From CAJPQU01 sp052170475 (lineage in GTDB: Bacteria > Bacillota > Negativicutes > Selenomonadales > Selenomonadaceae): 64,000 bases of DNA. The position numbers and the translations under genes are program-made. This document shows positions 16,830-25,157 of this stretch, in pieces (positions within the stretch are counted from its first letter, which is position 1; every line of letters begins with the position of its first letter). A model generated the notes under the pieces. It had not been told where the DNA came from and did no database searches. It saw nothing but the letters and a program-made list of their open reading frames with translations. Location of the stretch: NCBI GenBank assembly GCA_052170475.1, contig JBQNAL010000001.1, positions 1-64,000 of the forward strand, read 5' to 3'.

Positions 16830-18143
16830 TTGCAAGTCGAGCAGATGAAAGCGCGTGTGGCAGAGGCCATGGATGAGGCGGCGGCCGTTTTGGAAGGGGT
16901 GGCGCGTGACATTGAGCGTGAGCCGGAGTTAGGCTTTAAGGAGCATAAGACGGCGGCGAAGGTGGAGCGCTATTTAGAAGGGTTGGGGCTTAGGCCGAAG
17001 ACTGGTCTGGCGCTGACGGGGGTGAAAGCGCGCGCCAAGGGCGGAAAGAGCGGCCCTACGGTGGCGATCTTGAGCGAGCTGGACGCGGTGGGAACGCCGG
17101 ACAGTCCAAAAGCCGATCCTTTGACCGGGGCGGCGCACACCTGCGGCCATTTTCTCCAGATGGCGACCATGTTGGCGGCGGCAACGGGGATCATGAAGGC
17201 GGGCATTTTGCCGGAACTTTCCGGCGATGTGGTCTTCTTCGCGGTGCCGGCAGAGGAGTACGTGGAGATCGAGTACCGGCGGCGTCTCTTGGAGGAGGGG
17301 AAGCTCCACTATCTCTGCGGCAAGGATGAACTCATCTACGAGGGGCATTTCGATGACATCGACATGGCGATGATGATGCACGCGCAGGGAAATATGCCCC
17401 AGAAGGCCGTAGCCATCGGACAGTCCAGCAACGGCTTCTTGGTGAAACTCGTTCGCTATGTCGGTAAGACGGCGCACGCGGCCAATGCCCCCCACGAGGG
17501 GATCAACGCGCTGAATGCGGCCTGTCTTGGCATCATGGGGATCAATGCGCTTCGGGAGACCTTTCAGGAAAAGGACGTGGTGCGCGTCCATCCCATCATC
17601 ACCAAAGGCGGTGATTTGGTGAACAGCGTTCCGGCGGACGTTCGGATGGAGCTTTATGTGCGGGCGGCCTCCATGGAGGCTATCGAACGTACGCACACGC
17701 GCGTGGAGGCGGCGCTTCGCGCCGGAGGGGCGGCGGTGGGTGCCGAGACGCGGGTGGAAACGATTCCCGGGATGCTGCCGCTTCGCTGCTCTCAGGCGTT
17801 GAACGATCTCTTCACGGCGAATGTCAGCGCCTTGGCACCGGGGACAGAGATCGTGGATGCCGGACATTTCAGCGCCTCCACGGATATGGGGGATCTTTCC
17901 CATCTCATGCCGGCCATTCATCCCTTTATCGGCGGGGCGGATGGGTCGCTTCATACGAAAGATTTCCGCTTGACGGATTTTGCGGCGGCGGTTCTTACCC
18001 CCGCCAAGGCGTTTGCCGGGATGATCGTTGACCTTTTGACGGACGATGCGGCACGCGCCCGTAAAATTTTAGCGGCGCATAAGCCGCTGTTGACGAAGGC
18101 ATCATACGTTGCGAAATTGGATTCTTATTTTGCGGCGAATTAA
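16830..18143 (+). CDS. M20-family amidohydrolase (AbgB/aminoacylase-like)
   Basis: Metal-dependent hydrolase of peptidase family M20 (amidohydrolase branch, similar to p-aminobenzoyl-glutamate hydrolases), 437 aa. Metal-binding segments are visible: AHTCGHF near 110, PAEEYVE near 142 and MMMHAQG near 185; the dimerisation lid follows and closes with GADGSLHTKDF. Start TTG at 16830 follows GGGAGG at 9 bp. It is 18 bp upstream of two membrane genes of the DUF3100 type, an arrangement that suggests the membrane proteins import the substrate that this enzyme then cleaves. The substrate is not evident. Confidence 0.85.
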   Translation: MQVEQMKARVAEAMDEAAAVLEGVARDIEREPELGFKEHKTAAKVERYLEGLGLRPKTGLALTGVKARAKGGKSGPTVAILSELDAVGTPDSPKADPLTGAAHTCGHFLQMATMLAAATGIMKAGILPELSGDVVFFAVPAEEYVEIEYRRRLLEEGKLHYLCGKDELIYEGHFDDIDMAMMMHAQGNMPQKAVAIGQSSNGFLVKLVRYVGKTAHAANAPHEGINALNAACLGIMGINALRETFQEKDVVRVHPIITKGGDLVNSVPADVRMELYVRAASMEAIERTHTRVEAALRAGGAAVGAETRVETIPGMLPLRCSQALNDLFTANVSALAPGTEIVDAGHFSASTDMGDLSHLMPAIHPFIGGADGSLHTKDFRLTDFAAAVLTPAKAFAGMIVDLLTDDAARARKILAAHKPLLTKASYVAKLDSYFAAN

Positions 18144-18161
18144 GGAGAGGAGAAGAACCTC

Positions 18162-18995
18162 ATGAAAAATTTACGGCTTCATCTCACGGTGCTCATTTTG
18201 ATCGTGATCGCCGAATGGATCGGCAACATCGTCATTACCGTGGGCATCGGAAAGATCGTTCTCCTGCCCATGATGTATGCATTGATCATGGGGGTTTTGA
18301 CAGCGCCCCGGTTTACGAAGATTTCTACGGATAAGGAAATTCAAGTCGCCAGTTCCCTCCTGGGGGTCACGCTAATGCTCCTCATGGCGAAATACGGTAC
18401 GTTAGTGGGGCCGAGTTTGCCGAAAATATTGGCAGCGTCCCCGGCACTCATCCTGCAGGAATTTGGCAATCTGGGCACGATTCTCCTCGGCGTTCCCCTC
18501 GCGGTCTTCATCGGCCTCAAGCGAGAGGCCATCGGCGCAGCGCATTCCGTTGCCCGCGAGCCGAATGTGGCGCTCATCGGCGAGCGCTACGGGCTGGACA
18601 GTGCTGAGGGGCGCGGCGTCATGGGGGTCTACATTTGCGGCACCGTGGTCGGCACCATCTTCTTCGGTCTCATGGCAAGTGTTGCAGCGGCCTATCTGCC
18701 CTTTCATCCCTACGCGCTCGCGATGGCGGCCGGTGTCGGCTCTGCCAGCATGATGACGGCGGCGGTGGGATCGCTCTCTGCGATGTATCCGCAGATGGCG
18801 GATCAATTGGCCGCTTTTGGCGCGGCGTCCAATATGTTGTCTGGTCTCGATGGGCTTTACATGAGCATCTGGATGGCGCTGCCGTTTTCTGAATGGCTGT
18901 ACCGAAAGGTCTATCGCCTTAAGTATGGAACAGAGCCGGAATCGGCGAAGGGAAAAGGATTGGCGGCTCCGACCGAAGGAGGAGAGAGGAAATGA
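18162..18995 (+). CDS. DUF3100-family membrane protein
   Basis: A 277-aa polytopic membrane protein with about seven hydrophobic segments, matching my memory of the DUF3100 family, often found next to M20 hydrolases. The ATG follows AAGGAGAGGAGAAG. The repeated Gly-rich helices (GVYICGTVVGTIFFGLMAS, AMAAGVGSASMMTAAVGS) resemble those of carboxylate transporters. The next gene overlaps it by 4 bp (ATGA), and the two probably form one transporter. Function unproven. Confidence 0.75.
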   Translation: MKNLRLHLTVLILIVIAEWIGNIVITVGIGKIVLLPMMYALIMGVLTAPRFTKISTDKEIQVASSLLGVTLMLLMAKYGTLVGPSLPKILAASPALILQEFGNLGTILLGVPLAVFIGLKREAIGAAHSVAREPNVALIGERYGLDSAEGRGVMGVYICGTVVGTIFFGLMASVAAAYLPFHPYALAMAAGVGSASMMTAAVGSLSAMYPQMADQLAAFGAASNMLSGLDGLYMSIWMALPFSEWLYRKVYRLKYGTEPESAKGKGLAAPTEGGERK

Positions 18996-19438
18996 AGCTC
19001 AGTGAGATTTTAGAGATCTTAGTTATCTGTGGTATCGCTTCTTTGGCCGCCAATGTGGTGGGGACGAAATTCGGCTTCGTGGAAGCCATCCCCGGCATGG
19101 TGATTCTCATCGCGTTGGCATTCTTCGGCATTTGGCTGGGGCGTGTCCTGCCCGGCGGTATCCCGGGGGTCGCCTATGTGGTCACCATCGCCTGTATTCT
19201 GACGTACCCGGGGCTTCCCACGGCGGCACCCATCACCGAAGCGGTGAAGAAAGTGGGCTTTTTGCAGCTTTGCACGCCGCTCTTGGCTTACGCCGGGATT
19301 GCGATATGTAAGGATTTAGATGTTTTTGCCAAGAGCAGCTGGCGCATCTTGGTGGTGAGCTGTGTGGTCTTCATCGGCACCTACATCGGCTCCGCCGTCA
19401 TCGCGCAGTCGATTCTCAAGGCCATTGGACAGATCTGA
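18992..19438 (+). CDS. Small membrane partner of the DUF3100 protein
   Basis: A 148-aa membrane protein with four hydrophobic segments (about 5-20, 29-48, 55-75 and 118-142), start codon overlapping the stop of the DUF3100 gene. Tight coupling suggests a two-component permease serving the M20 hydrolase. I know no function for it. It is followed by a very strong bidirectional terminator. Confidence 0.72.
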   Translation: MKLSEILEILVICGIASLAANVVGTKFGFVEAIPGMVILIALAFFGIWLGRVLPGGIPGVAYVVTIACILTYPGLPTAAPITEAVKKVGFLQLCTPLLAYAGIAICKDLDVFAKSSWRILVVSCVVFIGTYIGSAVIAQSILKAIGQI

Positions 19439-19475
19439 GGGCAGGGGATACGCTTCGACTCGGATAGAGGGGAAG

Positions 19476-19526
19476 AAGATAACAAAGAACGCTGCGGCAC
19501 TTCGCCGCAGCGTTCTTTGTTATCTT
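19476..19526. terminator. Strong bidirectional terminator, perfect 22-bp stem
   Basis: Perfect inverted repeat, arms 19476-19497 and 19505-19526, 7-nt loop, with AT-rich outer ends (AAGATAACAAAG / CTTTGTTATCTT). It separates the M20 operon from the converging corA operon. Confidence 0.92.
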
Positions 19527-19529
19527 TCG

Positions 19530-20444
19530 TTATTCTTCCTCGTCCCCGGTGAGGGGCGGTTCGTTTTCCGATTCTTTTTGCCCCGGCAGATCAACGACGC
19601 CGCCTTGCTCTTGGATTTGCCGCTCTACCCAGTCAGCAGTTTCCTTCCACGCCGGATTATACTTTACCGCGGCGCGGTGCCAGAATATCTGTCCGGCACC
19701 GTCGCCGGCTAATTTAGCGGTATCTGCGCGCTCTAAGCAGAGCATCCACTTGAGGACTTTTTCCCGGCCTTCTTCAATCGGGCCTTTTTCTACGACATCG
19801 GAGGCCTGTGCCAACGTCTTTTCCGCTTCCGGGAAATCTTGCCGATAGTACCGCAGGATTCGTGCCGCCTCGACCAACATGGTACAGGCCATGCTCCCGT
19901 CACCCGCTTTTAGGTAATCGTCTGCTGCCTGTTGGTAACCGATGATGGCGTCGGCATAATTCTTGCGGAGCTTTTGCCCGTGAGCGATGGCCTCATGGGC
20001 GTTGGCTCTGTCACGGCCTTCGGGCGACAGGGAAAGCATGTTTTGACCGGCCTGATATTCCATTTCGCCGTTATCGAGTACTTTCCCTGCCATGACCCGG
20101 CCATACCACGCCTTGCTTTTTTGATCGGTCGTCGAAGCTTCCTTCAGTGCATCCTGAAAGAGTTGATCCGCCTTGAGCGGCTCCTTGAGCAGGTGTTCAT
20201 TGCCTTCTTGCAGGAGCTGCGTAAATTTCGCGTTCTCCTCTCGCGTCGTGCGGCGGTCGCTGCGTTTCTCCTTTTTCCCCGGCGGTTGTTCTGTTTTTTG
20301 TTTTACTGCGTCTTCGGTGGCGACGGTTGTTGCGGCTGCGGTTTCGGCTTCTTCCGACGGCTGCAGGATCAAAAAATATGCCGCTGCACCACCTCCAATC
20401 AGCACAAACAACGAAAATACCGCAATGATGACGACTTGTTTCAA
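19530..20444 (-). CDS. Membrane-anchored TPR-like protein
   Basis: A 304-aa protein with one N-terminal hydrophobic segment (about 4-27), a charged low-complexity linker (about 30-70, rich in Lys, Glu and Thr) and a helical region with TPR-like repeats (for example AHGQKLRKNYADAIIGYQQAADDYLKAGD). It has an acidic C-terminus. Likely an inner-membrane protein with a periplasmic helical-repeat domain. It is the last gene of the corA unit, 50 bp after the BsuPI-like gene. Function unknown. Confidence 0.7.
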   Translation of the reverse strand: MKQVVIIAVFSLFVLIGGGAAAYFLILQPSEEAETAAATTVATEDAVKQKTEQPPGKKEKRSDRRTTREENAKFTQLLQEGNEHLLKEPLKADQLFQDALKEASTTDQKSKAWYGRVMAGKVLDNGEMEYQAGQNMLSLSPEGRDRANAHEAIAHGQKLRKNYADAIIGYQQAADDYLKAGDGSMACTMLVEAARILRYYRQDFPEAEKTLAQASDVVEKGPIEEGREKVLKWMLCLERADTAKLAGDGAGQIFWHRAAVKYNPAWKETADWVERQIQEQGGVVDLPGQKESENEPPLTGDEEE

Positions 20445-20494
20445 TGCTCATACCCCCATTTTCTGTGTCCCCCAGATCCTTTGGGGGCGGCGCG

Positions 20495-21088
20495 TCAAGG
20501 ATAGATCTCGTAGCGCCCGTGGCCGATCCCGATGCGAATGGCGCCGCGAACGGCGCTGGATCCGTGTTCGGTAATTTCTTCCGACGGGGCAGCGGCGGAA
20601 ATCGTGTAGGGCGTATCCTTGAGGAGCGCGGTGACCAATACGGCGCTGTCTCGAATCTTTTTATATTCTTGGCGGTCAATCTCCGCTTCATAGGTTACGG
20701 AACGATGTGCGTCTACCGTGGAAGTGGACAGCGCTTGCGTAAATGTGCGGCCATCTGACCAGCGCCAAAGAATTTTTCCACGTTTGTCGAAGAGGATAAA
20801 CTCATATTCCTGCCCATCTTTGTGTTCGATGACGTAAGGTGCGTCGCCGTCGTTCGTCACGGTGAGTGTGATGTGGAGGCGCCCGCGGCGTTCTTCGACC
20901 TGTAGTTCCTGGGCGATTTCGCCCACCGTGAAGGAGGCGTATCCCGCAGTTTCCACTACTGTCTTACTGGCTCCTCCCCCTACGGGGAAGTAGACACCGA
21001 TGTCAGCCCCGATACCGGCCTTGACTGTGGTCGGCGTGATACCGATCAGCAGAAGAAGAAGGGCGGCAGCCATTTGCCGTTTTTTCAT
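20495..21088 (-). CDS. Secreted BsuPI-like domain protein
   Basis: A 197-aa exported protein: signal peptide about 1-24 (ending VKA), then an immunoglobulin-like domain with the BsuPI (intracellular proteinase inhibitor family) pattern: LTVTNDGDAPYVIEHKDGQEYEFILFD, then ILWRWSDGRTFTQAL. The C-terminal 25 residues are extra. BsuPI domains inhibit proteases in Bacillus but many exported copies have no known target. Start overlaps the preceding small gene by 4 bp. Confidence 0.72.
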   Translation of the reverse strand: MKKRQMAAALLLLLIGITPTTVKAGIGADIGVYFPVGGGASKTVVETAGYASFTVGEIAQELQVEERRGRLHITLTVTNDGDAPYVIEHKDGQEYEFILFDKRGKILWRWSDGRTFTQALSTSTVDAHRSVTYEAEIDRQEYKKIRDSAVLVTALLKDTPYTISAAAPSEEITEHGSSAVRGAIRIGIGHGRYEIYP

Positions 21089-21327
21089 TGGACACCTCCT
21101 TGGATGTCAGCGGTGATTGCTGCTGTTTGATTGGATTGGCGAGGGGAAGGCTCTTTTTGCCGAGCCTGATACAGCGCTTTTTGCATGGCGTTAAACGTAT
21201 CCAGCGACATCATGACGGCGTGTTTTCCGTTGGGACGCTGGATGAGGATCGTTTCCCCCTCTTCGGTCGCTCGTTCGGCCAGCAGGGTAAATTCTTGGAG
21301 AAAATTTCCCGAGGGGACGGCAATCAT
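21085..21327 (-). CDS. Phd/YefM-like antitoxin-type protein, no toxin partner
   Basis: An 80-aa protein whose first 55 residues resemble the DNA-binding half of Phd/YefM antitoxins (NFLQEFTLLAERATEEGETILIQRPNGKHAVMMSLDTFNAM). The ATG at 21327 follows AAGGAGGG; a longer frame from a TTG at 21345 would overlap that site. No RelE/YoeB/Doc toxin lies next to it: upstream is corA and downstream, overlapping by 4 bp, a BsuPI-like gene. It may be a solitary regulator. Confidence 0.65.
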   Translation of the reverse strand: MIAVPSGNFLQEFTLLAERATEEGETILIQRPNGKHAVMMSLDTFNAMQKALYQARQKEPSPRQSNQTAAITADIQGGVQ

Positions 21328-21341
21328 ATCATCCCTCCTTC

Positions 21342-22295
21342 TCAAAACATATTGTGCCGCCAGAGAACATACGCCGACATGCCGGCGATCCCCAAGGAAA
21401 GCATGGCGATGGAGAGGAAAGCATCCCCTTGTTCCGCCAGCGGGACGGGGACGTTCATGCCGAAAAAGCTGGAGATCACCGTGGGGATCGCCAAAATAAT
21501 CGTCATGGCAGCCAAGAATTTCATGACGAGGTTCTGGTTGTTGGAGATGATGGAAGAGAAGGTATCGGCCATGCGCGCGAGGATCTTGCTGTACATTTCC
21601 ACCATTTCCCGCGCCTGCTTGTTTTCGATGATGACATCTTCCAAGAGATCCTCATCTTCCTCGTACATCTTGAAAATCGGGGCGAGGCTCTGATTGGAGC
21701 AAAGGCGCATCAATTTATCCAACACGGCTCCGTCGCTTCGCAGCGCAGCGTTAAAATACGTGAGACCTTTTTGCAGCTCCAAGAGGCGCAGGATGTCTTG
21801 GTTGCGCATGGAATCGCGGAGCATGTGCTCAATTTCGTCGGACATGCGGCTGATTTGCCGCAGGTACCGAAGGTAAAAGGTGGCGGACTTATAGAGAATC
21901 TGGAAGAGGAATCGGGTTTTTTTGAAGGTGCAGAAGAGTTTCGCGTTCTGTTCATTGAAGTTTGCGAGGACGGGCGTTTCTTCCAAACAAACGGTGATGA
22001 TGTATTCCGCCGTCAGGATGATCGCCAAGGGCAGCGTGTCATAGCTGTCAGGGCTTCGCATGACCGGCACGTTCGTCAGGATCATGATGGCATTGTCTTC
22101 CACGTCCGTACGCGAACGTTCTTCATCGTCAAGTGCCGATCGTAAAAAATCGAGTTCCACTTTGGTCAGTTCGCTGACTACTTTCAGCTCGTAGGGGGTG
22201 GGGTTGATGATGTTGATCCATGAACCCTTTTCGATGTCTTTCAGGCTACGCTCCTGCAGCCCCCCGCTCTCATAGGATTTATAAATTTTCAGCAT
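21342..22295 (-). CDS. corA: CorA-family Mg2+ (metal cation) transporter
   Basis: Inner-membrane divalent-cation channel, 317 aa. A long soluble N-terminal domain with a coiled-coil is followed by two C-terminal membrane helices, the first ending in the diagnostic GMN motif (SFFGMNVPVP, near 290). It is a shorter CorA of the Firmicutes type. It is the first gene of a four-gene minus-strand unit, and the small antitoxin-like gene begins 14 bp later. Confidence 0.93.
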   Translation of the reverse strand: MLKIYKSYESGGLQERSLKDIEKGSWINIINPTPYELKVVSELTKVELDFLRSALDDEERSRTDVEDNAIMILTNVPVMRSPDSYDTLPLAIILTAEYIITVCLEETPVLANFNEQNAKLFCTFKKTRFLFQILYKSATFYLRYLRQISRMSDEIEHMLRDSMRNQDILRLLELQKGLTYFNAALRSDGAVLDKLMRLCSNQSLAPIFKMYEEDEDLLEDVIIENKQAREMVEMYSKILARMADTFSSIISNNQNLVMKFLAAMTIILAIPTVISSFFGMNVPVPLAEQGDAFLSIAMLSLGIAGMSAYVLWRHNMF

Positions 22296-22576
22296 GGGCG
22301 AAAGCTCCTTTCACGCAGGAAAACTCTCCCCGGCTGTTTTTACGGCAAAAGGCCTGACAAGCACAAGGACAATATTTTCCTATGAATATTTTCGAATCGT
22401 ATTCGATATGAATCGGGATGATCGCCGTCCATTGTGCTTCACCAACCTTCGTTTCTATGATAACAAACCCACCAACATCTTACTCCCAAAAGCGGCGTCC
22501 GTCAATATTGGCGCACCGCGCGACGCACCCAAGGGGAGGCGTTCTCTTGTTCCATTTACCCTATCTGTGCTATAAT
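22296..22576. promoter_or_regulatory. Divergent intergenic region of corA and ahcY
   Basis: No gene is seen in these 318 bp. A 15-bp palindrome TCGAAT-CGT-ATTCGA lies at 22392-22406. A probable ahcY promoter is TTGTTC (22547-22552), 18 bp, TATAAT (22571-22576), about 38 bp before the start codon. The palindrome could be an operator for corA, ahcY or both. Confidence 0.45.
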
Positions 22577-22613
22577 GTAAGAACTGATTGTACATATTTT
22601 TAGGAGGCGCAGC

Positions 22614-23855
22614 ATGAAATCAATGGTTCGGGATATGACCTTAGCTCCTTCAGGGCATGACAAGATCGCGTGGGTAAAGAATTTTATGCCGGTGTTAAGA
22701 AAGATCGAGGCGGAATATTCTGTCACGAAACCCTTTGCAGGAAAGCGCGTCGTCATGACGATTCACTTGGAAGCGAAGACCGCGTATTTGGCATTGGTTT
22801 TGAAAAACGCCGGGGCTGAGGTGGCGATTACCGGCAGCAATCCCCTTTCGACCCAAGACGATATTGCCGCCGCCTTAGCTGAGGAGGGCGTTTTGGTTTA
22901 CGCGACCCACGGCTGTACGGCGGAGGAATACGACGAGTTTTTGGCGAAGGCGCTCGATACCCGCCCCGAGATCATCATTGACGATGGGGGCGATTTAGTT
23001 TCGATGCTCCACACGAAGCGGCGGGAGCTTCTGCCCGGGATCTTGGGCGGCTCCGAGGAGACGACCACCGGCGTTCATCGCCTCCATGCGCTGGCGGCGA
23101 AGGGGAAGTTGGAATTTCCCATGATCGCGGCCAATGACGCCTATTGCAAATATCTTTTCGATAATCGTTACGGAACCGGACAGTCCACGTGGGACGGCAT
23201 CATGCGGACGACGAATCTCTCCATTGCGGGGAAGAATGTCGTCGTCGCCGGCTACGGTTGGTGCGGCAAGGGCTGTGCCATGCGCGCCAAGGGGCTGGGC
23301 GGAAACGTCATCGTCACCGAGGTGGATCCCATCAAGGCCATCGAGGCCGTTTTTGACGGCTTCCGTGTCATGCCCATGGACGAGGCGGCGAAGATCGGTG
23401 ATATTTTCCTGACCCTTACGGGGGATAAGGATGTCATTCGGGCGCGTCATTTTGCCGACATGAAGGACGGCGCGATCATGGCGAACTCCGGCCATTTTGA
23501 CGTGGAGATCAATATTCCCGAATTGGAAAGCCAGTCGGTTTCTCGGCGAAAGGTACGCGAGAACATTGAGGAATTTAAGCAAAAAGATGGACGCAACCTC
23601 TATCTCTTGGCGGAAGGCCGTCTCGTCAATTTGGCGGCAGGGGACGGTCACCCGGCGGAGATCATGGATCTTTCCTTCGCTGTGCAGTTTTTCTCGGCGC
23701 TGCACCTCTTGCACCACCATCAGGACATGAAGCCGGAGGTTTATCTCATGCCGGAGGAGATCAACACGAAGATCGCCGAGATCAAGTTAGCTTCCTTGGG
23801 CGTCTCGATCGACGTATTGACGCCGGAGCAAAAGCAGTATCTGGAAGAGGCGTGA
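22614..23855 (+). CDS. ahcY: Adenosylhomocysteinase
   Basis: NAD-dependent hydrolysis of S-adenosylhomocysteine to adenosine and homocysteine. 413 aa; the NAD-binding Rossmann motif GYGWCGKG near 215 and the conserved GTGQSTWDGI segment near 188 are present, as is the HPAEIMDLSFA motif towards the C-terminus. Start ATG after AGGAGGCGCAGC. It is followed 9 bp later by mtaD, giving an SAH/MTA salvage unit; S-adenosylmethionine synthase (metK) is elsewhere in the window at 44.5 kb. Confidence 0.94.
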   Translation: MKSMVRDMTLAPSGHDKIAWVKNFMPVLRKIEAEYSVTKPFAGKRVVMTIHLEAKTAYLALVLKNAGAEVAITGSNPLSTQDDIAAALAEEGVLVYATHGCTAEEYDEFLAKALDTRPEIIIDDGGDLVSMLHTKRRELLPGILGGSEETTTGVHRLHALAAKGKLEFPMIAANDAYCKYLFDNRYGTGQSTWDGIMRTTNLSIAGKNVVVAGYGWCGKGCAMRAKGLGGNVIVTEVDPIKAIEAVFDGFRVMPMDEAAKIGDIFLTLTGDKDVIRARHFADMKDGAIMANSGHFDVEINIPELESQSVSRRKVRENIEEFKQKDGRNLYLLAEGRLVNLAAGDGHPAEIMDLSFAVQFFSALHLLHHHQDMKPEVYLMPEEINTKIAEIKLASLGVSIDVLTPEQKQYLEEA

Positions 23856-23864
23856 GGAGAGTCC

Positions 23865-25139
23865 ATGAAAACATTGATCAAGAACGCTTCTCTCCTTCTC
23901 CCTGACGGGCGTGTCACCGAAGGGAATTTAGCTGTCGAGGGACAGACCATTGCCGCCGTGGGGGAGACGGAAGAAAACTGGGCAGCGGACGCTGTCATTG
24001 ATGGAACGGGAAAGTTTGCCATTCCCGGGTTCGTCAACGCCCATACCCACATTTCCATGACCTTGTTGCGCAGCTACGCCGACGATATGAAGCTCATGGA
24101 TTGGTTGGAAAACAAAATCTGGCCTGTGGAAGCCAAGATGAAGAAAGAAGACATTTACTGGGGCGCCATGCTGGCGGCGGTGGAGATGATCCGCAGCGGC
24201 ACGACGACCTTTGCCGACATGTACGGCGATATGGACAAAGTGGCGGAAGCTACGATTGAATCTGGGCTGCGGGGCGTTTTGGCGCGGGGCATGATCGGCG
24301 TGGCGCCGAACGGGCAGCAGGCCTTTGAGGAAAATAAGGAGCTGTATCGGAATTTCCACGGCGCGGGGGAAGGTCGTCTGACCGTGATGTTCGGGCCTCA
24401 TGCGCCGTACACTTGTCCGCCCGATTTTTTGCGGCAGGTGGCGGAGGCGGCTGCGGCGTATCAGGCAGAGATTCATATCCACCTTTCGGAAACGAAGGGG
24501 GAGGTGGAAAATTGCTTGAAGGAACACGGCATGACGCCCATCGCCTTGATGGAAAGGGTCGGGATATTGGAGCGCGGCGTCTTGGCGGCACATTGTGTCC
24601 ATGTGACGGCGGAAGATATTGCCCTGATGAAGAAGTACGATGTGCGGATCGCCCATAATCCGGGGAGCAATATGAAGCTCGCCAGTGGCGTCGCGCCGGT
24701 GCCGGAGATGCTGAAGGCGGGGCTTTGCGTGGCCTTGGGGACAGACGGGGCGTCGAGCAACAACAATCTGGATATGTTGGAAGAAGTGCGTCTCGCTGGT
24801 CTTCTCCACAAGGTGCATACGCTGGATCCTTTGGCAGTGCCCGCTTGGGAAGCCGTGCGCATGGGGACGGAAGGGGGCGCGCGCGCCGTCGGGATAAAAA
24901 ATGTAGGACGGTTGGAAAAGGGGGCACTGGCGGATGTCGTCCTCTTGGACATGCGCGGAGCAGAATGGTGCCCGAAGTTTGACCTCGTGTCCCTCTTGGC
25001 CTATTCCGCTTCGAGCCGCTCTGTCGATACCGTCATGGTCAACGGCAAGGTGCTGATGGAAAAAGGCGAAATGCTTTCGCTGGATGAAGAACGCATTTGT
25101 TACGAAGCCAATCGCTGCGCGATGCGAATCTCTCATTGA
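23865..25139 (+). CDS. mtaD: 5-methylthioadenosine/S-adenosylhomocysteine deaminase
   Basis: Zn-dependent amidohydrolase-superfamily deaminase acting on the adenine ring of MTA, SAH and related nucleosides, 424 aa. HTHISM near residue 58, HLSETKGE near 206, HCVHV near 243 and the GTDGASSNNNLDM segment near 293 supply the metal ligands and active site. It is in one unit with ahcY, a pairing seen in several anaerobes, and likely disposes of the products of methylation reactions. Confidence 0.92.
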   Translation: MKTLIKNASLLLPDGRVTEGNLAVEGQTIAAVGETEENWAADAVIDGTGKFAIPGFVNAHTHISMTLLRSYADDMKLMDWLENKIWPVEAKMKKEDIYWGAMLAAVEMIRSGTTTFADMYGDMDKVAEATIESGLRGVLARGMIGVAPNGQQAFEENKELYRNFHGAGEGRLTVMFGPHAPYTCPPDFLRQVAEAAAAYQAEIHIHLSETKGEVENCLKEHGMTPIALMERVGILERGVLAAHCVHVTAEDIALMKKYDVRIAHNPGSNMKLASGVAPVPEMLKAGLCVALGTDGASSNNNLDMLEEVRLAGLLHKVHTLDPLAVPAWEAVRMGTEGGARAVGIKNVGRLEKGALADVVLLDMRGAEWCPKFDLVSLLAYSASSRSVDTVMVNGKVLMEKGEMLSLDEERICYEANRCAMRISH

Positions 25140-25157
25140 TGTTTCAGGTGATGGTCG

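Noticed and set aside
16974..17954. Antisense frame within the M20 gene
   Set aside because: Mirror of codon bias in the M20 hydrolase; no ribosome site or domain.
22614..22640. SAH riboswitch upstream of ahcY
   Set aside because: I could not find the conserved SAH aptamer core in the 318-bp leader region.
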